From Ensifer adhaerens (GTDB lineage Bacteria > Pseudomonadota > Alphaproteobacteria > Rhizobiales > Rhizobiaceae), in contig NZ_JABEKT010000006.1 in NCBI RefSeq assembly GCF_013283195.1, positions 62,001 through 126,000 on the forward strand: a DNA stretch of 64,000 nucleotides, read 5' to 3'. Below are positions 51,076 through 61,243 of this stretch, in pieces. The notes beneath the pieces were generated by a model. The model made no database searches. It had not been told where the DNA came from and saw only the letters and a list, made by a program, of their open reading frames with translations. How positions within the stretch are numbered: position 1 is the stretch's first letter; every line of letters begins with the position of its first letter. The translations under genes were made by a program, and so were the position numbers.

Positions 51076-52386
51076 ATGAATTTGAGAACTTTCCTGCTGG
51101 GCACATGCTCGGCAGTCGCACTGTCAGGTCTGGCCCAAGCAGAAACGCTGACCATTGCGACCGTGAACAACGGCGACATGATCCGGATGCAGAAGCTGAC
51201 GGATGATTTCACGTCCAAGAATCCGGACATTACGCTCGAGTGGGTAACGCTCGAGGAAAACGTGCTGCGCCAGCGCGTGACGACGGATATCGCCACCAAG
51301 GGCGGCCAGTACGACATCATGACCATCGGCACCTACGAAGTGCCGATCTGGGCCAAGCAGGGCTGGCTGCTGCCGCTCGACAATCTCGGCGCCGACTATG
51401 ATGTCGACGATCTGTTGCCGGCGATCCGCTCGGGCCTGACCATCGACGGCAAGCTCTATGCCGCACCGTTTTACGGCGAAAGCTCGATGGTGATGTACCG
51501 CAAGGACCTGTTCGAGAAGGCTGGGCTGACCATGCCCGACGCGCCGACCTGGGACTTTATCGCTGAGGCAGCCCGCAAGATCACCGACAAGAACAACGAA
51601 GTCTACGGCATCTGCCTGCGCGGCAAGGCGGGCTGGGGCGAGAACATGGCGTTCCTGACGGCAACCGCGAACGCGTTCGGCGCGCGCTGGTTCGACGAGA
51701 ACTGGAAGCCGCAATTCGACCAGCCGGAATGGAAGAACGCGCTCGACTTCTACGTCAAGCTGATGAACGACGCCGGACCGCCCGGAGCATCCTCGAACGG
51801 CTTCAATGAAAACCTGTCGCTATTCCAGACCGGCAAGTGCGGCATGTGGATCGATGCGACGGTTGCAGCCTCGTTCGTGACCAACCCGAAGGAATCGACG
51901 GTGGCTGACAAGGTGGGCTTTGCGCTTGCGCCTGACACCGGTCTTGGCAAACGCGGCAACTGGCTCTGGGCCTGGAACCTCGCCATTCCCGCCGGTTCGC
52001 AGAAGGTGGCAGCGGCCGAAAAGTTCATCGCCTGGGCAACGGGCAAGGACTATCTGAAGCTGGTTGCCGACAAGGAAGGCTGGGCCAACGTTCCCCCGGG
52101 CACGCGCACCTCGCTCTACGCAAACCCTGAGTACCAGAAGGCAGCGCCGTTTGCGAAGATGACGCTCGACTCGATCAATGCCGCCGATCCGAAGAACCCG
52201 GCCGTCAAGCCGGTGCCCTATGTCGGCGTGCAGTTCGTGGCGATCCCCGAATTCCAGGGGCTCGGCACGGCGGTCGGCCAGCAGTTCTCGGCGGCCCTTG
52301 CCGGTCAGATGAGCGTCGACGACGCGCTTGCCAGCGCCCAGACACTGACCGAACGCGAAATGACCAAGGCCGGTTACATCAAATAG
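51076..52386 (+). CDS. smoE: Sorbitol/mannitol ABC transporter substrate-binding protein
   Basis: A 436-residue family-1 extracellular solute-binding protein with a signal peptide (MNLRTFLLGTCSAVALSGLAQA) and a body typical of polyol-binding proteins ('ESSMVMYRKDLFEKAGL', 'WLWAWNLAIPAGSQK'). GGGAGGAAG precedes the ATG. It delivers sorbitol/mannitol to SmoFGK. A strong GC-rich hairpin follows the stop codon and may keep its mRNA level above that of the membrane genes. Confidence 0.92.
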   Translation: MNLRTFLLGTCSAVALSGLAQAETLTIATVNNGDMIRMQKLTDDFTSKNPDITLEWVTLEENVLRQRVTTDIATKGGQYDIMTIGTYEVPIWAKQGWLLPLDNLGADYDVDDLLPAIRSGLTIDGKLYAAPFYGESSMVMYRKDLFEKAGLTMPDAPTWDFIAEAARKITDKNNEVYGICLRGKAGWGENMAFLTATANAFGARWFDENWKPQFDQPEWKNALDFYVKLMNDAGPPGASSNGFNENLSLFQTGKCGMWIDATVAASFVTNPKESTVADKVGFALAPDTGLGKRGNWLWAWNLAIPAGSQKVAAAEKFIAWATGKDYLKLVADKEGWANVPPGTRTSLYANPEYQKAAPFAKMTLDSINAADPKNPAVKPVPYVGVQFVAIPEFQGLGTAVGQQFSAALAGQMSVDDALASAQTLTEREMTKAGYIK

Positions 52387-52399
52387 CGCTCCCAAGGGC

Positions 52400-52433
52400 C
52401 CGGGGTGCCGGCCGCAAATGGCTGGCGCCCCGG
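52400..52433 (+). other. Stable intercistronic hairpin smoE-smoF
   Basis: A 14-bp stem (52400-52413 with 52420-52433), GCAAAT loop, in which the two imperfect positions are G-U pairs. No T-run follows, so the operon can continue. It is placed as expected for a 3'-stabiliser of the binding-protein mRNA. Confidence 0.7.
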
Positions 52434-52524
52434 TAATTTCCCTCAAGTCGGGCCTGCGCGGGATCACGCGCCGGCCCGACCCGATCTCGAAACAGCGTTG
52501 AATTCCGTCATTTGGGGGGACGCC

Positions 52525-53397
52525 ATGGCGACCTTGCACACCCGCTCCGCCGCGCGCCTGATGATCGCGCCCTCGGTGCTTCTGCTTCTGGCCTGGATGA
52601 TCGTTCCGCTGGCCATGACGATCTATTTCTCGTTCCTGCGCTACAATCTCCTGATGCCGGGAATGGAAGAGTTCGCGGGCTTCTCGAACTACAAGTACTT
52701 CCTCACCGATCCGGCCTTCTTCCACGCGATCTTCAACACACTCGCCATCGTGCTCGGCGTGCTGTTCATCACCGTCGTCGGCGGCATCGCGCTGGCGCTG
52801 CTGCTGGACCAGCCGATGTTCGGGCAGGGGATCGTGCGCATCCTGGTGATCGCGCCGTTCCTGATCATGCCGACCGTCGCGGCACTGGTGTGGAAGAACA
52901 TGTTCATGAACCCGGTCAACGGGCTGTTCGCCTGGGTGGCCAAGCTCTTCGGGCTGCAACCCTTCGATTTTCTCGCCAATGCACCGTTGATGTCGGTGAT
53001 CCTCATCGTCGCCTGGCAGTGGCTGCCCTTTGCGACACTGATCCTTTTGACGGCGCTGCAATCGCTCGACGAAGAGCAGAAGGAAGCAGCCCAAATGGAC
53101 GGCGCCAGCGCCTGGAGCCGCTTCATCTATCTCGTGCTGCCGCATCTCTCCCGCGCCATCACCGTGGTCATCCTGATCCAGACGATCTTCCTGCTCTCGG
53201 TCTTTGCGGAAATCCTGGTGACGACCAATGGCGGCCCGGGCACGCAGAGCACCAACCTGACCTTCCTCGTCTATGCGCAGGCCTTGCTGCAGTTCGACGT
53301 GGGCGGCGCATCCGCCGGCGGCATCATCGCCGTCATCCTCGCCAACATCGTCGCATTCTTCCTGATGCGCATGATCGGCAAGACGCTGGAGGCTTGA
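52525..53397 (+). CDS. smoF: Sorbitol/mannitol ABC transporter permease SmoF
   Basis: A 290-residue MalF-like permease with six helices; the coupling loop near residue 190 is 'EAAQMDGASAWSRFIYLVLP'. With SmoG it forms the membrane channel. GGGGGGAC lies before ATG 52525; the longer upstream frame runs through the hairpin region and is rejected. Confidence 0.93.
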   Translation: MATLHTRSAARLMIAPSVLLLLAWMIVPLAMTIYFSFLRYNLLMPGMEEFAGFSNYKYFLTDPAFFHAIFNTLAIVLGVLFITVVGGIALALLLDQPMFGQGIVRILVIAPFLIMPTVAALVWKNMFMNPVNGLFAWVAKLFGLQPFDFLANAPLMSVILIVAWQWLPFATLILLTALQSLDEEQKEAAQMDGASAWSRFIYLVLPHLSRAITVVILIQTIFLLSVFAEILVTTNGGPGTQSTNLTFLVYAQALLQFDVGGASAGGIIAVILANIVAFFLMRMIGKTLEA

Positions 53398-53402
53398 GAC
53401 CC

Positions 53403-54233
53403 ATGGCACGCAATGTCTCCACCCGAAGAAAGATCGTCGTTACCGTCGTCGCCTGGACGATCGGCATCCTGATCTTCTTCCCGATCCTCTGGACGTTCCT
53501 GACGAGCTTCAAGACCGAGGCAGAGGCGATCGCCTCGCCGCCGTCACTGTTCTTCTTCGACTGGACGACGGAGAACTACCATGAGGTGCAGAGCCGATCG
53601 AATTACTTCCTGCACTTCATGAACTCCGTCGTCGTCTCCTTCGGCTCGACGCTGATCGGCCTGATCATCGCCATTCCGTCTGCCTGGGCGATGGCGTTCT
53701 CGCCGACCAAGCGCACCAAGGACGTGTTGATGTGGATGCTCTCCACCAAGATGATGCCGTCGGTCGGCGTATTGGTGCCGATGTATCTGTTGTTCCGCAA
53801 CACCGGCCTGCTCGATACCCGCACCGGCCTCGTCATCGTGCTGACGCTGATCAACCTGCCGATCATCATCTGGATGCTCTACACCTATTTCAAGGAAATC
53901 CCCGGCGAGATCCTGGAAGCGGCACGCATGGACGGTGCTTCTCTGTCGAAGGAGATCATCTATGTGCTGACGCCGATGGCGATCCCCGGCATCGCCTCGA
54001 CACTGCTGCTCAACATCATCCTTGCCTGGAACGAGGCGTTCTGGACGCTCAACCTCAGTGCCGCGAAGGCGGCGCCGCTGACGGCTTTCATCGCCTCATA
54101 CTCAAGCCCCGAGGGCCTGTTCTACGCCAAGCTTTCGGCGGCCTCGACCATGGCGATCGCCCCCATCCTCATACTCGGCTGGTTCTCGCAGAAACAGCTC
54201 GTGCGCGGCCTCACCTTCGGCGCGGTCAAATAA
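53403..54233 (+). CDS. smoG: Sorbitol/mannitol ABC transporter permease SmoG
   Basis: A 276-residue MalG-like permease. Coupling loop '[20 protein letters not shown]' near residue 180, and '[15 protein letters not shown]' after helix 1, both typical of sugar permeases. Starts 5 bp after smoF. Partner of SmoF. Confidence 0.93.
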   Translation: MARNVSTRRKIVVTVVAWTIGILIFFPILWTFLTSFKTEAEAIASPPSLFFFDWTTENYHEVQSRSNYFLHFMNSVVVSFGSTLIGLIIAIPSAWAMAFSPTKRTKDVLMWMLSTKMMPSVGVLVPMYLLFRNTGLLDTRTGLVIVLTLINLPIIIWMLYTYFKEIPGEILEAARMDGASLSKEIIYVLTPMAIPGIASTLLLNIILAWNEAFWTLNLSAAKAAPLTAFIASYSSPEGLFYAKLSAASTMAIAPILILGWFSQKQLVRGLTFGAVK

Positions 54234-54244
54234 GGGATACGACA

Positions 54245-55242
<998 letters not shown>

Positions 55243-55246
<4 letters not shown>

Positions 55247-56016
55247 AACGTCTTCACGGGAAAAGCGCGCTGATCACCGGGTCTGCGCGGGGTATCGGTC
55301 GCGCTTTTGCCGAAGCCTATGTGCGCGAAGGCGCCCGGGTGGCGATTGCCGACATCAACATGGCGCGGGCGCGTGAGACAGCCGCGGAGATCGGACCGAG
55401 CGCCTATGCCGTCGAAATGGACGTCACGCAGCAGGGCTCGATCGACGCGGCGATAGCATCGGTCGTTACCGAGGCCGGTGGTCTCGACATCCTCGTCAAC
55501 AATGCCGCGCTCTTCGATCTCGCGCCGATCGTCGAAATCACCCGCGAAAGTTATGACCGGCTGTTTTCGATCAATGTGTCGGGAACGCTGTTCACGATGC
55601 AGGCGGCCGCCAAACAGATGATCGCCCAGTGCAGGGGCGGCAAGATCATCAATATGGCAAGCCAGGCAGGGCGTCGCGGCGAGGCACTGGTCGCGGTCTA
55701 TTGCGCGACCAAGGCGGCGGTCATCAGCCTGACCCAGTCGGCCGGGCTCGACCTGATCAAGCATCGCATCAACGTCAACGCCATCGCTCCGGGCGTGGTC
55801 GACGGCGAACACTGGGACGGCGTCGACGCGCTGTTTGCCAAATACGAGAACCGCCCACGCGGCGAGAAGAAGCGGCTCGTGGGTGCCGAAGTGCCCTACG
55901 GGCGCATGGGAACGGCCGAGGATCTCACGGGCATGGCGATTTTTCTCGCGTCAGCCGAGAGCGACTACGTGGTGTCGCAGACCTACAACGTCGATGGCGG
56001 CAACTGGATGAGCTGA
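55243..56016 (+). CDS. smoS: Sorbitol dehydrogenase, SDR family (SmoS)
   Basis: A 257-residue classical short-chain dehydrogenase. Cofactor motif '[13 protein letters not shown]' (residues 12-24), Asp after strand 2 ('VAIADI', NAD preference), 'NNAALFD', and the catalytic Tyr-Lys in 'YCATKAA'. It oxidises D-sorbitol to D-fructose (and galactitol in relatives). Coupled to smoK by a 4-bp overlap. Confidence 0.93.
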
Positions 56017-56056
56017 GGTCCGTCTCTCAGACGATGCCTTCAAAAGGAACGGGATC

Positions 56057-57541
56057 ATGACGACCAAACTTTCTCTTGCCGCGCTCGATGCGGTCAAGGC
56101 CAAGGCCGGTGTGCCGAGCTACGATCGTGCCGATCTCAAAGCCGGCATCGTGCATTTCGGTGTCGGCAACTTTCACCGCGCCCATCAGGCCGTCTATCTC
56201 GACGATCTCTTCAATGCCGGACACGACCATGACTGGGCGATCGTCGGGGCCGGTGTCTTGCCGTCCGACGAACAGATGCGGGCAAAGCTTGCGGCGCAGG
56301 ATTTCCTGACAACGGTGGTCGAGCAGGACAACAACCGCACCGGTGCCCATGTGACCGGCGCGATGATCGATTACCTGAAGCCCGGGGATATCGCGGGCAT
56401 CGTCGCCACGCTTGCCGATCCGGCGATCCGCATCGTTTCGCTGACGATCACCGAAGGCGGCTACTTCATCGACCCAGCCTCCGGCGTCTTTAACCCGACC
56501 CATCCTGATATTGTCGAAGATGCGCAGAAACCGGCTTCTCCGAAGACGGTCTTCGGCCTTGTCGTCGCAGGCCTGAAGGCCCGCCGGGACAGGCATATCC
56601 CGCCGTTCACCGTCATGTCCTGCGACAACATTCCGGGCAATGGCGAAGTAACGCATGCGGCGGTCTCGGGCCTCGCGCGGCTCTTCGACCCTGATTTCGC
56701 AGACTGGATCGATGCCAATGTTGCCTTTCCGAACGGCATGGTGGATCGCATCACGCCGGCCACCGGCGCACGCGAAATCGGCATCGTGGCGACCGAGTAC
56801 GAGATCGAGGACGCCTGGCCGGTGTTCTGCGAAGAGTTCAAGCAATGGGTGCTGGAAGATCATTTTCCGCAGGGGCGTCCGGCACTCGAAAAGGTCGGGG
56901 TACAATTCGTGCCTGATGTCGCGCCTTACGAGCACATGAAGATCCGCATCCTCAATGGCGGCCACGCGGCGATCGCTTACCCGGCCGCCTTGCTCGACAT
57001 TCATTTTGTGCACGAGGCGATGGAGGAGCCGCTGATCCGTGCCTTCCTCGCCAAACTTGAGCGCGACGAGATCATTCCCGTCATTCCGCCGGTTCCGAAC
57101 ACCGATCTCGGCGATTACTACAAGTTGATCGAGACCCGCTTTTCCAATCCGAAGATCGGCGACACGATCCCGCGGCTGGCGCAGGATGGCTCCAACCGGC
57201 AACCGAAATTCATCCTGCCGTCGACATCCGACCGGTTGGCGCGGGGCGAGGATGTCGTCGGTCTGGCGTTGGTCTCGGCACTCTGGTGCCGCTACTTCGC
57301 CGGCACCACCGACAGCGGCAAGGCGATCGTCTTCAACGACCAGAACGCCGATCGGCTTCAGGCGGCGGCGGCGGCCGCCAAAGAGGATCCGATGGCTTTC
57401 CTGGCATTGTCGGACATCTTCGGCGAAGTCGCGCGAGCCGATCTTTTCCGCAAGCGCTTCCACCAAGCATTGAAAACCCTTTGGGAAAAGGGTACGCGCG
57501 CTACGCTCCAGCTTTATCTGGACGGCAAGCTTGGGGAGTAG
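56057..57541 (+). CDS. mtlK: Mannitol 2-dehydrogenase
   Basis: A 494-residue long-chain polyol dehydrogenase. N-terminal cofactor motif 'FGVGNFHRAHQAVYLDDL' and the catalytic-lysine block near residue 300 ('EHMKIRILNGGHAAIAY', with Lys, Asn and His). It oxidises D-mannitol to D-fructose with NAD+. Follows smoS by 40 bp in the same operon. Confidence 0.94.
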   Translation: MTTKLSLAALDAVKAKAGVPSYDRADLKAGIVHFGVGNFHRAHQAVYLDDLFNAGHDHDWAIVGAGVLPSDEQMRAKLAAQDFLTTVVEQDNNRTGAHVTGAMIDYLKPGDIAGIVATLADPAIRIVSLTITEGGYFIDPASGVFNPTHPDIVEDAQKPASPKTVFGLVVAGLKARRDRHIPPFTVMSCDNIPGNGEVTHAAVSGLARLFDPDFADWIDANVAFPNGMVDRITPATGAREIGIVATEYEIEDAWPVFCEEFKQWVLEDHFPQGRPALEKVGVQFVPDVAPYEHMKIRILNGGHAAIAYPAALLDIHFVHEAMEEPLIRAFLAKLERDEIIPVIPPVPNTDLGDYYKLIETRFSNPKIGDTIPRLAQDGSNRQPKFILPSTSDRLARGEDVVGLALVSALWCRYFAGTTDSGKAIVFNDQNADRLQAAAAAAKEDPMAFLALSDIFGEVARADLFRKRFHQALKTLWEKGTRATLQLYLDGKLGE

Positions 57542-57547
57542 GGTATC

Positions 57548-58216
57548 ATGGCGGACGGCGCGTCCAGGCTGGTGATCTTCGATTGCGATGGCGTGCTGGT
57601 CGACAGCGAACCGATCTCGCTCGAAGTCCTGGTCGATGTGCTCTCGTCCGCTGGCGTATCGATGACGACGGAGGAGGCGACCGAACGGTTTCTCGGCCGC
57701 AGCCTCAAGAGCATGTCCGCCATCCTCCACGACGAGTACGGCCTGGCGACCGACGACGCCTTTCTCGATGACATGCGCACGCGGCTCTACCAGCGGTTCC
57801 GCTCGGAGCTGCAGCCGATCGCCGGCATCCGCCGTGCGGTCGAAGAGCTTGGCGTTGCCTGTTGCGTCGCCTCGTCCAGCCAGCCGGAACGCATCCGGCT
57901 ATCGCTGACCGTCACCGGTCTGATCGATCTTTTCGAGCCGAACATCTTCTCTGCGACGATGGTCAAACATGGCAAGCCTGCGCCCGACCTGTTTCTGCTG
58001 GCGAGCCGGGAGATGGGCTATGCGCCCGAGGACTGTATCGTCGTCGAGGACAGTCCGGCCGGTATCGAGGCGGCGCATGCCGCCGGCATGCGGGCTTTCG
58101 CTTTCGCCGGTGGCGGGCATGCGCGCAACGACCGGCATAGGCAGACGCTGGCCGAGCTCAGCCCGGACGTGCTGTTTGACGACATGGGCGAATTGCTACA
58201 GTTTGTCCGCCAGTAA
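57548..58216 (+). CDS. HAD-superfamily hydrolase (beta-phosphoglucomutase-like)
   Basis: A 222-residue HAD phosphatase with motif I 'VIFDCDGVLVDSE', a helical cap, motif II 'CVASSSQ', the lysine in 'MVKHGKPAPDLFLLA' and motif III 'VVEDSPAGIEAA'. The second Asp (DCD) makes it an active phosphohydrolase or phosphomutase type. In this operon it may act on a sugar phosphate, perhaps as a detoxifying phosphatase (inferred). 6 bp after mtlK. Confidence 0.9.
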   Translation: MADGASRLVIFDCDGVLVDSEPISLEVLVDVLSSAGVSMTTEEATERFLGRSLKSMSAILHDEYGLATDDAFLDDMRTRLYQRFRSELQPIAGIRRAVEELGVACCVASSSQPERIRLSLTVTGLIDLFEPNIFSATMVKHGKPAPDLFLLASREMGYAPEDCIVVEDSPAGIEAAHAAGMRAFAFAGGGHARNDRHRQTLAELSPDVLFDDMGELLQFVRQ

Positions 58217-58237
58217 CAGGGACGGGGACCTCCATTG

Positions 58238-59821
58238 ATGCGTGAATTCGTCGTTGCGGTCGATGTCGGTACCGGCAGTGCCCGCGCGGGTATCTTCGAC
58301 CGGGCCGGCAGGCTGCTGGCACGTGCCGACCTGCCGATCGCCATGAACCGGCCGGAGGAAAATCATGCCGAACATGATTCGGACGATATCTGGAGAGCCG
58401 TCTGCGGCTCGGTGAGGGCTGCCCGAGACAAGGCCGGCATCGCGGCAGAGGATATCGCTGCCATCGGTTTCGACGCGACGTGCTCGCTCGTCGTTCGCGA
58501 CCGGGACGGGGCGCCGCTTTCCGTCAACCGGAAAGGCGAGGGCCGCTGGGACACGATCGTCTGGCTCGATCATCGGGCGCTTGAGGAAGCCGATTTCTGC
58601 ACCGCAACCGGACATCCGGTTCTCGATTTCTCCGGCCGCGTCATGTCGCCGGAGATGGAAATGCCGAAGCTGATGTGGCTCAAGCGAAACTTGCCGGCCC
58701 AATGGGAGAAGGCGGGTTACTTCTTCGATCTTGCCGATTATCTCTCCTGGCGGGCGACGGGCAGTGCGGCACGCTCACGCTGCACATTGACGGCGAAATG
58801 GAACTATCTCGCCCATGAGAAACGCGGCTGGCAGGCGGACTATCTCGAACGCATCGGCCTTGAGGACCTGCTGACGCGAGGCGGATTGCCGGAGGAAACG
58901 CTGCCGGTCGGAAGCTCGGTCGGTGGCCTGTCGGCGGAAGCTGCAGCAGACCTTGGCCTGGATACCGGCTGCCAGGTAGCGCCGGGATTGATCGATGCCT
59001 ATGCCGGCGCGCTCGGCGTTCTCGGCGGTTTTGTCGGAGAGCCGGAAAAACTCGAGCGGCAGCTGGCGCTGATCGCCGGAACATCGAGCTGCATCGTCGC
59101 CTTCTCCAAGGATATGAAGCCCGGCTTCGGCATGTGGGGACCCTATTTCGAGGCCGTGCTGCCCGGAGCCTGGCTGATCGAGGGTGGGCAATCGGCAACC
59201 GGCGCGCTGCTCGATCACATCGTGCGCATCCATGGCGGCGGACTGGAGCCGACGACCGAGACCCATGGCCGCATCATTGCGCGCGTCCAGGAACTGCGCG
59301 CCCTGCACGGAGCACAATTTGCCGAGCGGCTGCACGTCCTGCCGGACTTTCACGGCAACCGCTCGCCGCTTGCCGATCCGCACGGCCTCGGTGTCATCAG
59401 CGGCCTGCCGTTCGATTCGTCGTTCGATGCGCTTTGCCGGCTTTACTGGCGCACCTGTGTCGCGATCGCGCTCGGCATCCGCCATATCCTAGAAACGATG
59501 CGTGAGGTCGGCTATGAGCTCGATACGCTTCACGTCACGGGCGGCCATGTTCGCAACGCCCTTCTGATGGAGCTTTACTGCGATGTCACGGGGTGCCGGG
59601 TCGTGGCACCGGATGCACCTGACGCCGTGCTTCTCGGCACGGCGATGGCGGCAGCCGTCGCCGGTGAGGTTCACGCCGATCTCGCGGCATCCGGCGTTGC
59701 CATGGCATCGGGCGGGCAGGAGCGATTGCCGAACGCTCAGATGCGCGACATCTACGATCGCGACTACCGCCGCTTCCTTGCGCTCTACCGCCATCGGGAC
59801 GAACTCGACGCGCTTCAATAA
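58238..59821 (+). CDS. FGGY-family carbohydrate kinase (ribulokinase-like)
   Basis: A 527-residue FGGY kinase with the N-terminal phosphate loop 'VDVGTGSARAGIFD', and the C-terminal ATP-binding 'VTGGHVRNALLMELYCDV'. Length and the 'GTGSARAG' motif fit the D-ribulose/pentulose kinase branch better than xylulokinase, though genes at this place are often named xylB. It would phosphorylate a ketose made by the polyol dehydrogenases, for example from arabitol or ribitol. ATG 58238 rather than the TTG three bases earlier. Last gene of the smo operon. Confidence 0.88.
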   Translation: MREFVVAVDVGTGSARAGIFDRAGRLLARADLPIAMNRPEENHAEHDSDDIWRAVCGSVRAARDKAGIAAEDIAAIGFDATCSLVVRDRDGAPLSVNRKGEGRWDTIVWLDHRALEEADFCTATGHPVLDFSGRVMSPEMEMPKLMWLKRNLPAQWEKAGYFFDLADYLSWRATGSAARSRCTLTAKWNYLAHEKRGWQADYLERIGLEDLLTRGGLPEETLPVGSSVGGLSAEAAADLGLDTGCQVAPGLIDAYAGALGVLGGFVGEPEKLERQLALIAGTSSCIVAFSKDMKPGFGMWGPYFEAVLPGAWLIEGGQSATGALLDHIVRIHGGGLEPTTETHGRIIARVQELRALHGAQFAERLHVLPDFHGNRSPLADPHGLGVISGLPFDSSFDALCRLYWRTCVAIALGIRHILETMREVGYELDTLHVTGGHVRNALLMELYCDVTGCRVVAPDAPDAVLLGTAMAAAVAGEVHADLAASGVAMASGGQERLPNAQMRDIYDRDYRRFLALYRHRDELDALQ

Positions 59822-59940
59822 AAATGATCGGCATACGCGAAACGCCGGGAACCTTTGCTTGCGTCACGCATTTTATCTGCAGACCGGACGGTGGCGCGCA
59901 TCGCCCCCAATGTGGCGCCGGAGGTAATCCGCCGGTTTAC

Positions 59941-59963
59941 AACTCACACTCCCCGTGTGAGTT
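59941..59963. repeat. Hairpin upstream of the smo terminator
   Basis: Perfect 9-bp arms AACTCACAC and GTGTGAGTT with loop TCCCC, 10 bp before the intrinsic terminator. The rest of the 299-bp gap 59822-60120 has no gene. Confidence 0.6.
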
Positions 59964-59972
59964 GAACAATGT

Positions 59973-60010
59973 CAGCCAGTGCCTTCCCTCGGCACTGGCT
60001 GTTTTGTTTT
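59973..60010 (+). terminator. Intrinsic terminator of the smo operon
   Basis: CAGCCAGTGCC (59973-59983) and GGCACTGGCTG (59991-60001), an 11-bp perfect stem with a 7-nt loop, followed by TTTTGTTTT. It lies about 150 bp after the kinase stop and 111 bp before the convergent phyR end. Confidence 0.92.
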
Positions 60011-60120
60011 CAGCCCTCGGATCGCCCAGTGGATCGCCGGGTGGGCCGCTTGAACAGGCAGCAGCAGACATACAAAAGCCGGCGACCGAAGCCGCCGGCG
60101 ATAAAGCGTTGCGTCGATGG

Positions 60121-60915
60121 TTAGGCTGCGGCCTTGGTCGACTCGTTGAAGAACAGCGCCTGGCTGATCAGAGCCTTCACCATATCGGGGTTGAACGGCT
60201 TGGTGACCAGGAAGGTCGGTTCCGGGCGTTCGCCGGTCAACAGGCGCTCGGGGAAGGCGGTGATGAAGATCACCGGAATCGCGCTGGTCTTGAGGATGTC
60301 GTTGACCGCGTCGATGCCCGAGCTGCCGTCGGCAAGCTGGATATCGGCAAGCACCATGCTCGGCCGGGTCTTCTTGTAAAGCGCGATCGCCTCGTCGCGG
60401 GTGCGGGCAATGCCGGTGACGCGGTGGCCGAGGCTCTCGACCATGTTCTCGATATCGATGGCGATCAGCGGCTCGTCCTCGATGATCATGATATCGGTCG
60501 CGACCTGACGCGAGATTTCCTGCGAGGCGCGGTCGAGAAGCGCGCCGATCTTGTCGTCGCTGACGTCAAGGATTTCGCTGGCTTCTTCGGGGCGGAAACC
60601 TTCGACCGATACGAGAAGGAACGCCTGGCGAGCAAGCGGCGACACGTTCGCCAGGTTGACCGATGCGCGTTGCTCCCACGCAAAGGGCGAAATCGGTTCG
60701 GGAACCAGCACTGACGAGGACCCGAAGAGCGACGTATAGAGACGGAACAGCGAGACCCGGTCGTTGCTGGCCTCCGGGAAAATGGAGGTGTCGGCAATCA
60801 GGGCTTCGAGCACGGCGGCCACATAGGCGTCGCCGGATGTCTGCGAGCCGGTCAATGCGCGCGAGTAGCGGCGCAGATAAGGCAGCAGCGGCGCGATCCG
60901 TGTGGACAATGTCAT
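60121..60915 (-). CDS. phyR: PhyR-type response regulator (anti-anti-sigma factor)
   Basis: A 264-residue protein with an N-terminal ECF-sigma-like domain (about residues 1-140) and a C-terminal receiver: acidic pair Glu146-Asp147, phospho-acceptor Asp191 ('LADIQLADG'), Thr219, Lys239. When phosphorylated it binds NepR through the sigma-like domain and frees EcfG. It corresponds to S. meliloti RsiB1 by gene order. The start is ATG 60915 (MTLSTRIAPL); the upstream extension would cover its promoter. An EcfG promoter lies 41 bp upstream. Confidence 0.95.
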   Translation of the reverse strand: MTLSTRIAPLLPYLRRYSRALTGSQTSGDAYVAAVLEALIADTSIFPEASNDRVSLFRLYTSLFGSSSVLVPEPISPFAWEQRASVNLANVSPLARQAFLLVSVEGFRPEEASEILDVSDDKIGALLDRASQEISRQVATDIMIIEDEPLIAIDIENMVESLGHRVTGIARTRDEAIALYKKTRPSMVLADIQLADGSSGIDAVNDILKTSAIPVIFITAFPERLLTGERPEPTFLVTKPFNPDMVKALISQALFFNESTKAAA

Positions 60916-60955
60916 GGGGAACTCCCTCGAGATATTAATTGCGGTGACGTCCGAA

Positions 60956-60980
60956 AACGTTCCACGCAAAAAAAAGTTCC
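60956..60980 (-). promoter_or_regulatory. phyR: EcfG (RpoE2) promoter of phyR
   Basis: On the minus strand GGAAC (60980-60976), 16-bp spacer, CGTT (60959-60956). This is the -35/-10 pair used by alphaproteobacterial EcfG sigma factors, giving positive feedback on phyR. Confidence 0.85.
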
Positions 60981-60985
60981 GAGAG

Positions 60986-61011
60986 GGAACATTTCATTTT
61001 TCAGACGCGTT
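60986..61011 (+). promoter_or_regulatory. nepR: EcfG (RpoE2) promoter of nepR-ecfG
   Basis: GGAAC (60986-60990), 17-bp spacer, CGTT (61008-61011), with a ~30-nt leader before nepR. It is back to back with the phyR promoter, only 5 bp between the two -35 boxes. Confidence 0.88.
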
Positions 61012-61048
61012 AAGGCGGTAATGAACACCACAAGGCGACAGATTGACA

Positions 61049-61243
61049 ATGAAGTATAAAACAGGGGCGGGGCGCACTTCCGGTACGACCTCATGGACCG
61101 AAGACCCAAACGCACAGATCGCAGCCAAGCTGAAGGCGCTCTATCAGTCCGTTCAGGAAGAAGCGATACCCTCGCGTTTTCTAGATCTTCTGGAGAAACT
61201 CGATGCGGCCGAGCAGCAGTCGGTTCTGCAGGGTAGGGAGTGA
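61049..61243 (+). CDS. nepR: Anti-sigma factor NepR
   Basis: A 64-residue NepR with the conserved helix pair: 'AQIAAKLKALYQSVQEEAIPS' in its two parts and 'RFLDLLEKLDAAE'. It holds EcfG inactive until PhyR~P displaces it. ATG 61049; a TTG six bases earlier has a better-spaced AAGG and could be used instead. Its stop overlaps the GTG start of the sigma gene. Matches S. meliloti RsiA1 by position. Confidence 0.93.
   Translation: MKYKTGAGRTSGTTSWTEDPNAQIAAKLKALYQSVQEEAIPSRFLDLLEKLDAAEQQSVLQGRE

Noticed and set aside
51820-53409. A 529-codon minus-strand frame across smoE and smoF
   Set aside because: It crosses two real genes and an RNA hairpin and is made mostly of His, Arg, Gln and Asp; not coding.
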